A stretch of 64,000 nucleotides of DNA from Streptomyces dysideae (lineage in GTDB: Bacteria; Actinomycetota; Actinomycetes; Streptomycetales; Streptomycetaceae). The position numbers were made by a program, and so were the translations under genes. Each line of letters starts with the position of its first letter. The stretch's first letter is position 1. Below are positions 1 through 7,180 of this stretch, piece after piece. The stretch is taken from NCBI RefSeq assembly GCF_001514305.1, contig NZ_KQ949081.1:47840-111839 (forward strand), read 5' to 3'. Under the pieces are notes generated by a model that saw only the letters and a list, made by a program, of their open reading frames with translations, searched no databases and was not told where the DNA came from.

Positions 1-121
1 GAAGCCGCCGGTGAAGGCGGCCGACCAGCTGCTGTCCCAGGGCCGGGGATCAGCGGTGGTGCACCGGGCTTCGGCGGCTACTCTCGTCTCTCCGTCGACC
101 TGGACTGCAGGGGAGCAGACT

Positions 122-901
122 GTGCGCAACGCCGCCGTGACGCCCGAGGGTGATCAGATCCGCTGGGTTGAGCTGCCGGGACAGGAGCCGTCACGCGTCT
201 ACGTGCATGGTCTGGGCGCTACTTCGCCCGCCTACTTCACACAGGTGGCGGTCCATCCTCTGCTGGCCGGCCGCCGTTCGCTGCTGATCGACTTGCTCGG
301 GCACGGCATCAGTGACCGGCCGACGGGCTTCGACTACACCCTGGAATCGCACGCCGATGCCCTCGCCGCGGCCTTGACCTGCGCGGGTGTTACCGGCGCC
401 GAGCTGATCGCGCACAGCATGGGCGGCTCGGTGGCCATCGTCCTGGCCGCCCGGCACTCCCAGCTGGTCTCCCGCCTGGTCCTGGTCGACGCCAACCTCG
501 ACCCGATCCCACCCAGGCCCGGCTCCGCAGGCAGCAGCGGCATCGCCGCGTATTCCGAGCAGGAGTTCCTGGCGGGCGGCTGGGAAAAGATCCGCGACCG
601 GGCCGGTTCCCACTGGTGGTCCACGATGCGCCTGGCCGGCCGGGAGGCCCTGCACCGCAGCGCGGTCCACCTCACCCGCGGCACCGTCCCCACCATGCGT
701 GAACTTCTGCTGCACCTGAAGATTCCCCGCACCTACCTGCTGCCCGAGGCTGACGGCCCGCTCCCGGGCACTGGCGCGCTCGTTGAAGCGGGGGTGGCCG
801 TGGTCCCGATCCCGGACTGCGGGCACAACATCATGCTGGATAATCCGGAAGGCTTCGCCCGCGCCACCGCGGCGGCGCTCGCGGACCGAGACCAGCGATA
901 G
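122..901 (+). CDS. alpha/beta-fold hydrolase
   Basis: Predicted cytoplasmic serine hydrolase of 259 aa with unknown substrate. The oxyanion region HGLG is near residue 29, the nucleophile elbow AHSMGGS puts the serine near residue 99, and CGHN near residue 240 supplies the likely catalytic histidine. I start at GTG 122, which has a GGGAG six bases upstream and places the usual short strand before the first motif. The same frame is open back to base 11, so a longer start is possible. It is transcribed toward the leftward exporter operon and ends about 190 bases from it. It may serve that cluster, but nothing in the sequence shows this. Confidence 0.8.
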   Translation: MRNAAVTPEGDQIRWVELPGQEPSRVYVHGLGATSPAYFTQVAVHPLLAGRRSLLIDLLGHGISDRPTGFDYTLESHADALAAALTCAGVTGAELIAHSMGGSVAIVLAARHSQLVSRLVLVDANLDPIPPRPGSAGSSGIAAYSEQEFLAGGWEKIRDRAGSHWWSTMRLAGREALHRSAVHLTRGTVPTMRELLLHLKIPRTYLLPEADGPLPGTGALVEAGVAVVPIPDCGHNIMLDNPEGFARATAAALADRDQR

Positions 902-1094
902 CCAGGCCATCCGCGAAGGCGGAGCGTGACGTGGAGGGGGCCGCACGGGTTCCTCGTGGGTGATGACGAGGGAACGTGCCCGAATGCACGACCAGACGGC
1001 CGTGCGCACTGACGGCACGCCGAGCAGTTCCGCCTCCAGGCGTACCCGCCGGGGGTTGTCACCGTGGACATCAACTCGCCGGGCATGCTCGGCT

Positions 1095-2420
1095 TCAACC
1101 GACCACCCTGCGTCGTGCAGACGCAGACGAAGGGGAGTCACCTTCACAGTCCGCTCCCGGGGATGCGTTCGCCTCGTGCGCGGCGTTTTCGGGTAGTTCC
1201 CGGACGCGCGGCAATCCGGACGCGGCGACCCACAGCACGCTCAGCACGGCCCCCACGGTGCCGATCCACAGGGTGGGCCGCAGGCCGAGCGCGGTACCCA
1301 GCGTGCCGGCCAGCACCGCGCCGACCGGACGCACTCCGAAGTTGGCGGTCTGCACCACGCCCATCACGCGGGAGCGCAGCGTCTCCGGGATGACGGCGAT
1401 CAGGTAGCTGTTGGTGGAGATGTCCAGGATCGCGACCCCGCAGCCGGCGCAGAGGTGCGCAGCGGCCAGCGCCGTGATCACCACCGCCGCCGGGCCGCCG
1501 GCCAGCGGGACCAGCAGCAGGGGCAGGCTGAACCACAGGAAGCCGGTCGCGATGGCCGGGCCGATGCCGATGTGCCGCACCACGCGGGGCGCGGCGTAGG
1601 CGCCGGCCAGTCCGCCGAGCCCGAACACGGCGAACACCGCTCCTATAGCCCCGGGGGTCAGTCCCAGTTCGGTGGCTCCGTACAGCACGAACAGCGTCAT
1701 CAGGAAGGTGTGGCACAGACTGAGCATGGAGACGCCTGCCAGCAGCAGGCCCGGGGTGCGGTTCGCCGTCACCCACTGCAGCCCGTCCGTGAGCCCGCCC
1801 TCACCACGCGGTGCGGGCGGCGCCTCCTGTGCCCGTATACGTCCCAGGCAAACCGCCGACACGAGATAGGTGACGGCATCCATCAGCAGGGCGAACGGCG
1901 CCGACAGCGCCTGGACCAGCACTCCGCCCGTGCTCGGCCCGGCGACCGCGGAAACCGACCTGCTCCCGGTGAGCAGCGCGTTGCCGTCCACGTACCTGTC
2001 CGCGGTGACCACGGACGCGTACACGTGGTGATTGCAGACCCGGAACAACACGGTGAGCGCCCCGACGACGAACTCCGTCAGGAACAGATGAGCCAGCGTC
2101 AGCGACCCCCACGCATACGCCAGCGGTACGGAGGCGATCGCGGCGAACCGCCCGAGGTCCGCGACGATCATCGCCCTGCGTCGGTTGGTCTGCCGGTCCG
2201 CCCACGCCCCGCCGGGGATCGACAGCAGCAACGAGGGCAGCAGCGCCGCCGCCGTAAGCCACCCCATCTCGGTCGCACCCGCGTCCAGCAGCAGCACGGC
2301 GGCCAGCGGTATCGCCAAGATATTGATCTCGTCCCCGACCAGCGAGACGCTCTGCGCGGTCCAGTACAGCCGGAACCCCCGCTCCCGCAGCAGCCCCGCC
2401 CTCATCCCCACCTTGCTCAT
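1095..2420 (-). CDS. MFS transporter with abnormal C-terminus
   Basis: Twelve-segment major facilitator permease of 441 aa, probably a drug or small-molecule exporter. The loop after the second segment carries GAWADRQTNRRR, matching the family GxxxDRxxRR motif. Its ATG overlaps the stop of the upstream truncated ATPase gene by four bases, and no clear ribosome site precedes it, so translation is probably coupled. The last 20 or so residues are not MFS-like. The DNA there (1143-1176) matches the 3' end of the BldB-like gene at 5348-5659 with 2 mismatches in 34, read in a different frame, so the tail seems to come from recombination. The transmembrane core appears intact. Confidence 0.85.
   Translation of the reverse strand: MSKVGMRAGLLRERGFRLYWTAQSVSLVGDEINILAIPLAAVLLLDAGATEMGWLTAAALLPSLLLSIPGGAWADRQTNRRRAMIVADLGRFAAIASVPLAYAWGSLTLAHLFLTEFVVGALTVLFRVCNHHVYASVVTADRYVDGNALLTGSRSVSAVAGPSTGGVLVQALSAPFALLMDAVTYLVSAVCLGRIRAQEAPPAPRGEGGLTDGLQWVTANRTPGLLLAGVSMLSLCHTFLMTLFVLYGATELGLTPGAIGAVFAVFGLGGLAGAYAAPRVVRHIGIGPAIATGFLWFSLPLLLVPLAGGPAAVVITALAAAHLCAGCGVAILDISTNSYLIAVIPETLRSRVMGVVQTANFGVRPVGAVLAGTLGTALGLRPTLWIGTVGAVLSVLWVAASGLPRVRELPENAAHEANASPGADCEGDSPSSASARRRVVG
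1143..1176 (-). repeat. 34-bp copy of a BldB-like gene 3' end
   Basis: These 34 bases match 5347-5380 with two differences. At 5348 the segment encodes the last residues RGERIPGSEL plus the stop of a BldB-like gene. Here the equivalent frame reads RGERIPGSGL plus a stop at 1144, while the MFS gene runs through it in another frame. It looks like a scar of recombination between two regions of this accessory segment. Confidence 0.7.
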
Positions 2421-2707
2421 CGGGTGGCCCGGACGGTGAGGTCAGACGCGCCGCAGGCGCCGGAGCCCGTACCGCGCCCCATGCGCCACCCACGTGGCAA
2501 ACCCCCGTGGCGGCCGGCAGACGGCAACAGCACCGTGGACGGAATGCGGCACAAGGCCGTCTTGCCCGCGCCGTTCGGGCCGAGCAGCCCGTGCACCTCG
2601 CCCTGCGGGGCGGCCAGGCACACCCGATCCAGCGCACACAGGTCCGGTCGGCTGTTGCGCGGATAGCGTCGGGTCAGCTCCCGGATCTCGATCGCGTTCC
2701 CGGTCAC
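2417..2707 (-). pseudogene. truncated ABC transporter ATP-binding protein
   Basis: The first 60 or so residues are a normal ABC ATPase N-terminus with Walker A GPNGAGKT. After LLPSAG the similarity stops. There is no Q-loop, signature motif, Walker B or H-loop, and the ORF ends at 96 aa instead of the usual 250-320. A neighbouring frame (stop at 2442) ends in an Arg-rich tail that could be the C-terminus of a lost permease, so one deletion may have removed most of the ATPase and its permease. That is inference. It overlaps the acetyltransferase upstream (GTGA) and the MFS gene downstream (ATGA), so it may survive only as a coupling element. It cannot act as an ATPase. Confidence 0.8.
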
Positions 2708-3282
2708 TGGCCGGCCCCGTGCACGGGCATGGGCAGGGTCAGCAGCATGATGTGGGAGACGGGCTCATCGTCTGCCGGCCGCCAGTGGCCGATCTGGCGG
2801 TAGCCCCACGCGGCGTAGGCGGCGTGCGCCGGTGCCGCTTCCGGATCGGGCCGCATCGCCAGCGTGACGCGCTCGACGCCCAGGCCCTCCAGGAGGTGGG
2901 CGTGCATCTGGGCCGCCACTCCCTGCCGCCGCCATCCGGTGCGTACCGCGAGTTCGACGATGCCCAGCGTGCGTTCACCGGTCTCGGCCGCGAACTGAGC
3001 GGTCGTCTCCTCGTCCATCGCCTTCCACCAGCCGGTGTCCGGCGGCAGGGGGTAGCCGAAGGCGTAGCCGACGGGCAGGTCGCCGCAGCGGGCGATGACG
3101 AGGCGGGCTCGGGGAACCCTGACCTCCTGGGCGAAGCGGTCCACGAAGTCGGCGATCCCCTTCGTGCCTTCGCAGTAGGGCGGGTCGGCCCAGATCTCCT
3201 TGTACATCGGCAGCACGACGTCGAGCTGCACGGCGCACTCCAGCCCCTCCCACCGCTCCACCGTGATCGGTGGGTTCCCCAT
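2704..3282 (-). CDS. GNAT family N-acetyltransferase
   Basis: Acetyl-CoA dependent acetyltransferase of 192 aa, acceptor unknown. The acetyl-CoA binding segment ELAVRTGWRRQGVA lies about two-thirds along the protein, followed by an AHAAYAAWGY segment typical of the last GNAT strand and helix. I start at ATG 3282, preceded by GGAGGAAG at good spacing; eight more residues are possible upstream. It begins 47 bases after the repetitive protein gene and overlaps the next gene by GTGA, so it sits in the middle of a leftward operon. Acetylation of the repeat protein, of a product from it, or self-resistance are all possible. Confidence 0.85.
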   Translation of the reverse strand: MGNPPITVERWEGLECAVQLDVVLPMYKEIWADPPYCEGTKGIADFVDRFAQEVRVPRARLVIARCGDLPVGYAFGYPLPPDTGWWKAMDEETTAQFAAETGERTLGIVELAVRTGWRRQGVAAQMHAHLLEGLGVERVTLAMRPDPEAAPAHAAYAAWGYRQIGHWRPADDEPVSHIMLLTLPMPVHGAGQ

Positions 3283-3329
3283 CGTCTTCCTCCCGTCTGC
3301 CGCCACCAGCCGAAGCCGACGTCTGCTAG

Positions 3330-4088
3330 CTAGAGCCAGTTCGGCCCGACAGGGATGGACCTGCGGGACCGCTCACCAACGCCGACGCCACCCTTGGTAC
3401 TGATGCCGGCCATCGATATGACCGGGTAGCGGACGGACCTGCGGGTACCCATGCCGGGGCCGCCGGTCTTCAATGTGGCGGGGTGGCGGACAGACCTGCG
3501 GCTACCGACGCCCGGAGTGTTTTTGCAACGGGTGCCGATGCCCCCACCGTTCTTCGCGGTGGCGGGGTAGCGGACCGACCTGCGGGTGCGGGTACCTACG
3601 CTTGGACCGCCGGCCCTCGAAGTGGCGGGGTGGCGGACAGACCTGCGGGTACCGATGCCCGGGGTGCCTTTGCTACGGCTGCCGACACCAGAGCCGACTT
3701 TCGCAGTGGCCGGGCGGTGCACGGGCCTGCGGGTACCCATGCCCGGACCGGAGCCCTTCAAAGTGGCGGGGCGGCGGACAGACCTGCGGGTACCGACGCC
3801 CGGCTGGCCTTTGCAACGGCCGCCGATGCCCGGGCTGTTCTTCGCCGTGGCGGGGTGGCGGACAGACCTGCGGGTACCGGCGCCCGGGCTGCCCTTCGCG
3901 GTGGCGGGGCGGTGCACGGGCCTACGGTTACCGGCGCCCGGGCCGTTCTTCGCCGTGGCGGGGTGGCGGACAGACCTGCGGCTACCGACGCCCGGGCCGC
4001 TCTTCGCGGTAGCGGGGTAGAGAGCGGGTGTGCCTAGGGCACGGACGGGGGCCTCGGCACCCACCTCAGGGTCTATAAGCGCGATCAT
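3330..4088 (-). CDS. repetitive Arg/Pro/Gly protein, candidate multi-core peptide precursor
   Basis: I do not recognise this 252-aa protein. After about 23 non-repetitive residues (MIALIDPEVG...) it consists almost wholly of repeats built on RRSVRHPATAK followed by a Gly/Pro spacer such as NGPGVGT. Repeat starts (the RR) are near residues 37, 55, 73, 101, 120, 148, 169, 197 and 216, and a last partial unit ends RRSIPVGPNWL. Units of 28 aa carry an extra R(C/S)KxxPGxG segment and alternate with units of 19-21 aa. It is very basic, with two cysteines and no transmembrane segment. ATG 4088 follows GAAAGGA by eight bases, and third positions are mostly G/C, so this is a real gene despite open frames on the other strand. 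It heads an operon with GNAT, an ABC remnant and an MFS exporter. A leader with repeated cores suggests a RiPP precursor; a structural or nucleic-acid-binding repeat protein is the alternative. Confidence 0.75.
   Translation of the reverse strand: MIALIDPEVGAEAPVRALGTPALYPATAKSGPGVGSRRSVRHPATAKNGPGAGNRRPVHRPATAKGSPGAGTRRSVRHPATAKNSPGIGGRCKGQPGVGTRRSVRRPATLKGSGPGMGTRRPVHRPATAKVGSGVGSRSKGTPGIGTRRSVRHPATSRAGGPSVGTRTRRSVRYPATAKNGGGIGTRCKNTPGVGSRRSVRHPATLKTGGPGMGTRRSVRYPVISMAGISTKGGVGVGERSRRSIPVGPNWL
3444..3872 (-). repeat. higher-order repeat within the repetitive gene
   Basis: Codons 73-215 of the repetitive protein form three consecutive super-units of about 47, 49 and 47 codons. Each is a 28-aa unit with the extra R(C/S)KxxPGxG element followed by a 19-21-aa unit. 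The simple repeats before codon 73 are 18 aa each and lack the extra element. This suggests expansion by unequal recombination of the two-unit block. Confidence 0.75.
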
Positions 4089-4303
4089 GTGTCCGGTCCT
4101 TTCGACGTCGAAGCGGGTTACGGCACTGCTGCGAACGCAGGCAGCGGCAGGTCAGCCGGGCTGCCTCTGTCCAGGGCCGATGGGACGACGAGACGCCGCG
4201 GGCGGCCTTCTGCCTCGCTGTCTGCGTCACCCCTGTCGGTGACGGCTCGTTCATCGTCTGCTGATAGCACGTCGGCGGAAACCTGAAAGGTTATAGGGCG
4301 CCC
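4089..4303. promoter_or_regulatory. upstream region of the repetitive-protein operon
   Basis: The operon promoter for the leftward genes should lie in these 215 bases. A short inverted repeat, AACCT-GAA-AGGTT at 4280-4292, is the only clear symmetrical element. I saw no convincing -35/-10 pair. No gene was identified here. Confidence 0.35.
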
Positions 4304-4495
4304 GGCGTCGATCGGCTACACGCCGAGGGGCACGGGATCGCCGACGAGGCCGTCGTATGGCTGTCCCTGCTCAAGTTCCAGAATGTGATCGTCCTGTGCT
4401 GCTTCGGCTTCATTCCGTCCGCCCGGGCGAACGGGCTGCGGATCCTGCGTGGCCTGGATGCGGCCGGGCTCGAAGGGGGCGATGACGGTGGCGAC
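4304..4495 (+). pseudogene. Tn3-family transposase C-terminal relic
   Basis: Read from 4304 in one frame, the DNA encodes LHAEGHGIADEAVVWLSLLK, then NVIVLCCFGFIP, then GLRILRGLDAAGLEGGDD. This follows the usual end of Tn3-family transposases (AEGH-x-I-x-DE, LSPL, GRYSF, LRPLRDPDA and an acidic tail) with many substitutions. In particular the normally conserved LGRYSF is LCCFGF. No upstream transposase sequence or terminal inverted repeat was found, so this is an old fragment marking a past transposition near the repetitive-protein operon. Confidence 0.65.
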
Positions 4496-5129
4496 CCGGA
4501 GAAGTCGTGGGCCGGGTGCCGGGCGGAGGTCGTCACCTTCCCCGCCCGGCAAGGGGAGAGGAAGGACGTTGTAGACCGTCCCTGTGCCAGGTTCGACGGG
4601 TTCGACGCCGAACGACCATTGCAGACCAGGCACGAGGTCGTGTGGCGCCCCACCGCGCGGTGTAGCCACACGGACCGCGCCTCCCCTCGGCACCGCGCCC
4701 GAGGACCCGGTCGGTTCGCCTCCCGGCCGACCGCGCAGCTCGTGCACGTCACGCCACGATCCGCCGCCTGCCCCACCTCATCGCCCCGCGCAGAGCCATG
4801 ACCTCCACGCCGCGGGACGCCACCCCGGTGATTGGCGGTTTTGTCTCATGCCCATGCCCATGCCCATGCCCCGTGACCTGGGGTGTCTGCTACCCAGGTT
4901 GGAACACATCCACCAATCGCACGGCTATGGCTTCCGGGTGACCGTGGTGCTCGTGGGCATAAGCGGTATGGGCCGGCGAGATGCTGGCTGCGCCACCTCA
5001 CTGACCTGCCGAATCATGAACTCCGCACCACTACACCACGCCGCAGGACGCCACCCGAGGTCGCCATGGTGATTCTGTGTGAGGCGGCAGAGCGACCCAC
5101 CAGCTGACGTCTGGAGTGCTGCCCCGGTA
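4496..5129. other. gene-free stretch with small repeats
   Basis: No supported gene is seen in these 634 bases; ORFs on both strands lack ribosome sites and family features. It contains CATGCC repeated four times at 4847-4870. It also holds a 21-bp direct repeat starting CCACGCCGC at 4805-4825 and 5036-5056 with one mismatch. The stretch is probably debris of the mobile element whose transposase end lies just before it. Confidence 0.5.
4847..4870. repeat. CATGCC tandem repeat, four copies
   Basis: Four perfect CATGCC units in tandem, in a non-coding stretch. A likely slippage-prone microsatellite with no sign of a function. Confidence 0.9.
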
Positions 5130-5246
5130 TCAACCAGTAGTGCCTTCTGATCCTCGGGGGATCTGCCGGCCCGACACGACCGCCAGGTCTGCCCTCGTCA
5201 CGCTCCCGGCGCCGGCCCAGGCGGTGAGCTCGTCATACGTCGTCAT
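5130..5246 (-). CDS. small unknown protein, 38 aa
   Basis: A short reading frame beginning MTTYDELTAWAGAGSVTRAD. ATG 5246 is preceded by GGGAGGA at ideal spacing and codons are G/C-ending for most of its length, which supports translation. The protein ends RGSEGTTG. No family recognised. It may be complete, or the start of a longer gene cut off by the adjacent mobile-element debris; the last codons (ACT ACT GGT) look less like normal coding sequence. Confidence 0.45.
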   Translation of the reverse strand: MTTYDELTAWAGAGSVTRADLAVVSGRQIPRGSEGTTG

Positions 5247-5347
5247 GTGAGAGTCCTCCCGGGACCGGCTGCGGCTGCGGACCCTGTCGAGCAGGGCTGA
5301 CAGGCCTCAGGGGTCGCCAGGGTCCTATCGGCTTCAGGTTCCGATGT

Positions 5348-5659
5348 TCACAGTTCGCTCCCGGGGATGCGCTCGCCTCGGCTGACCGCGATGCGGAGTG
5401 CGTCGCCCAGGGACTCGGCCGCCCGGGTGAGCGCGAAGCGCACGGCTCGCTCACCCGCGTTGGGGTCGGCGAGTACGGCCCTGGAGCCCGCGAGTACCTG
5501 TTCCCCGGAGGCGAGTTGGGCTGCCTCGATGCCGTCGGCGATCAGGGAGAGTCTGCTGTGCGGGCTGTCGGTGCTGAGGTAGCAGGGGTTGCCTTCGGGG
5601 GTGGTCCAGGGGAGGAGGCGGAGGTTGTCGGTCGGGGTCGGCTTCTCGGGGGCGTTCAC
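5348..5659 (-). CDS. BldB/AbaA-C-like small protein
   Basis: 103-aa soluble protein with the pattern NLRLLPW-T-PEGNPCYLSTD near residues 12-31, then a helical region ending LGDALRIAVSRGERIPGS. I recall this layout from BldB and AbaA ORF-C type proteins, small developmental regulators found beside WhiJ-like Xre regulators and DUF397 proteins in Streptomyces. GTG 5659 overlaps the stop of the upstream gene by four bases and follows a GAGG. The divergent neighbour is an Xre regulator with DUF397 genes, the expected partners. Its last 34 bases recur at the end of the MFS gene near 1143. Confidence 0.6.
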   Translation of the reverse strand: MNAPEKPTPTDNLRLLPWTTPEGNPCYLSTDSPHSRLSLIADGIEAAQLASGEQVLAGSRAVLADPNAGERAVRFALTRAAESLGDALRIAVSRGERIPGSEL

Positions 5660-5970
5660 GCGGAAACCTCGATCCCGTGGATGTGGCGCGGGCCTACGTC
5701 GATGCCGTGCACGGCGAGCCACAGGGCTCGGTGTCGTTGCCGTTGGAGCTTGCGCTGGTGGCGTTCTTCCGGGGTGAGGAGGTACGGGCGTACGAGCTGG
5801 CCGTCGGGCTCGAAGGGCCATACGTCGAGAGGGCGGCGGGTCGCTTCCACCGGCCGTTCCTGGGTGGGCGGTTGGGGGTAGACGGCTCGGTGTCGGCCTC
5901 GTACGGGCAGCAGTGCCCGTACGAGTGCGAGGAGTAGTAACTCGCAGAATCCCGCGATACGTTCCCTCAT
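5656..5970 (-). CDS. hypothetical protein of a WhiJ-like locus
   Basis: 104-aa protein with a short hydrophobic N-terminal stretch (FCELLLLALVRALLPV, residues 8-23) followed by an Arg/Pro-rich region and a basic helix near residues 66-82 (LLTPEERHQRKLQRQRHRALW). No enzyme motif is present. ATG 5970 follows AAGGAGCGCCGAC, a strong ribosome site. It is translationally coupled to the BldB-like gene and divergent from the Xre regulator at 6154. I know of similar proteins next to WhiJ-type regulators but not of a function. Confidence 0.6.
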   Translation of the reverse strand: MRERIAGFCELLLLALVRALLPVRGRHRAVYPQPPTQERPVEATRRPLDVWPFEPDGQLVRPYLLTPEERHQRKLQRQRHRALWLAVHGIDVGPRHIHGIEVSA

Positions 5971-6049
5971 GTCGGCGCTCCTTCGCAGCGTTGGCCACGC
6001 CCCCGGGCCGAGCACCATCGGCTGCGGGGGTTTGTCGTGGCGTGGTTCT

Positions 6050-6140
6050 GACGAGCGGTGATTACCGTTCGTGCCTCGATCGTCACTGGTGACACGTACG
6101 CTGCGGAAGGGGGTCGGTGTTGTCTGCGGCTCCAGGCAAC
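6050..6140 (+). promoter_or_regulatory. promoter and operator of the first Xre/DUF397 operon
   Basis: The block from 6050 is nearly identical to the block from 13517 ahead of the paralogous operon. Both contain TACGCT at the same offset (6097-6102), a plausible -10. Exactly 17 bases after it begins an inverted repeat, GTTGTCTG at 6119-6126 and CAGGCAAC at 6133-6140, one mismatch from perfect. Its place just after the transcription start suggests an operator for self-repression. Confidence 0.6.
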
Positions 6141-6153
6141 AGGGAGGGGTGAC

Positions 6154-6993
6154 GTGGCCGAACAGGTTGACGCGCAAGGCGAGTCGGGGCGTGCGGTGCT
6201 GGGGCGGACGCTTCGGTTTCTGCGCGAGAAGGAGGGCAAATCGCTGGGGCAGCTGGCCGATGAGACCGGGTACGACAAGAGCTATCTGAGCCGTCTGGAG
6301 TCGGGCGAACGGCTGTCCAAGGTGACGGTCATGGAGGACCTGGACGGGTACTACGGGGCCGGTGACCTGCTGGTCAGCCACTGGAAGGCGGCGCGGCTCG
6401 ACGCGTTCAAGGACCAGTACAAGGAATACATGAAGCTGGAGTCGACGGCACGGGTCATGTGGGTGTTCACGCCGGGTGTGCCTGGGCTTCTGCAGACCGA
6501 GGACTTCGCCCGGGAGGTGTTGTCTAAGGCCCAGACAACGGCTGATGTTGACGAGTGGGTCGAGGAACAGGTGGCGGCGCGGTTGGGGCGGCAGTATCTG
6601 CTACGGCAGGAGCCGCAGCCCGATGTCCGCATCATCCTGGACGAGTTCGCGCTCCGGCGTCCCGCTGCCAGCGCCCAGACCTGGCACGACCAGCTTCTTC
6701 ACCTTGAGGCCGCCGCGCTGTGGCCCAACGTGGCGCTTCAGGTACTGCCGTTCTCTGCGGGCGCGCACCACCATATGAACGGGTCGCTGACACTGCTGTG
6801 GCAGCGGGACGGAAGTGCCGTTGCCTACAAGGAAGGCAACGGTTGCAGTCGGTTGATCGAGGATCCAGACGAGGTCCTGCGGAACCGACTGTCCTACGAT
6901 CGGCTCCGCGACCTGGCGTTGTCCCCGTCGGACTCGCTCAAGTTCATCAGGCGCGTACTGAAGGAGCACAGGCACCATGAAGCGCACCCCTGA
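6154..6993 (+). CDS. Xre-family regulator, WhiJ-like (HTH plus DUF5753)
   Basis: 279-aa DNA-binding regulator. The helix-turn-helix is near residues 15-70, with LGQLADETGYDKSYLSRLES as the recognition part. The rest is the DUF5753 effector region with the typical LLQTEDFAR, RRP and LQVLPF segments. GTG 6154 is chosen because GGGAGGGG precedes it and the preceding in-frame codons lie over the conserved operator. It overlaps the next DUF397 gene by 17 bases. In this family the regulator usually works with DUF397 and BldB-like partners in differentiation or antibiotic control. A paralogue lies at 13620-14453. Confidence 0.9.
   Translation: MAEQVDAQGESGRAVLGRTLRFLREKEGKSLGQLADETGYDKSYLSRLESGERLSKVTVMEDLDGYYGAGDLLVSHWKAARLDAFKDQYKEYMKLESTARVMWVFTPGVPGLLQTEDFAREVLSKAQTTADVDEWVEEQVAARLGRQYLLRQEPQPDVRIILDEFALRRPAASAQTWHDQLLHLEAAALWPNVALQVLPFSAGAHHHMNGSLTLLWQRDGSAVAYKEGNGCSRLIEDPDEVLRNRLSYDRLRDLALSPSDSLKFIRRVLKEHRHHEAHP
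6519..6539. promoter_or_regulatory. inverted repeat inside the Xre gene, operator-like
   Basis: GTTGTCT at 6519-6525 and AGACAAC at 6533-6539 form a perfect dyad within the coding sequence. It has the same half sites and the same 21-base span as the promoter dyad of the paralogous gene. It could be a second binding site for the regulator, or chance codon choice for VLS and AQTT. Confidence 0.4.
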
Positions 6994-7180
6994 CCTCAGC
7001 GCCGCCGTCTGGCGCAAGTCGAGCTACAGCGAAGGGGGAGCCAACGACTGCGTCGAGATCGCCGACGGCTACCCCGGCCTCGTCCCCGTCCGCGACAGCA
7101 AGCTCCCCGAGGGCCGCGTCCTGGTCTTCGGCGCCTCGTCCTGGTCCGCATTCGTGCACGGTGTGAGGGAGCCCGCGTGA
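6977..7180 (+). CDS. DUF397 domain protein, copy 1
   Basis: 67-aa protein almost wholly made of the DUF397 domain: AAVWRKSSYSEGG near residues 9-21, NDCVEIADG, VPVRDSK and a final SWSAF. DUF397 proteins accompany Xre/DUF5753 regulators in actinomycetes and are thought to modulate them. The start overlaps the end of the regulator gene by 17 bases and its stop overlaps the next gene by GTGA. The DNA is nearly identical to the following DUF397 gene. Confidence 0.9.
   Translation: MKRTPDLSAAVWRKSSYSEGGANDCVEIADGYPGLVPVRDSKLPEGRVLVFGASSWSAFVHGVREPA

Noticed and set aside
191..1147. 318-aa minus-strand frame over the alpha/beta hydrolase
   Set aside because: Mostly antisense to a gene with clear hydrolase motifs. 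The part outside it (about 900-1147) looks slightly protein-like but has no family or ribosome site.
3473..4037. Three long open frames on the plus strand over the repetitive gene
   Set aside because: They are mirror frames of the repeat DNA. The minus frame has the strong ribosome site, the operon context and G/C-biased third positions.
4066..4254. 62-aa minus-strand frame just upstream of the repetitive gene
   Set aside because: No ribosome site, ordinary Arg-rich shadow composition, and it overlaps the well-supported start at 4088.
4316..4776. Minus-strand frames over the Tn3 relic
   Set aside because: No ribosome site and low-complexity composition; the plus frame matches the TnpA C-terminus.
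4847..4870. Regulatory repeat
   Set aside because: CATGCC units are too short and lie in non-coding debris far from any promoter.
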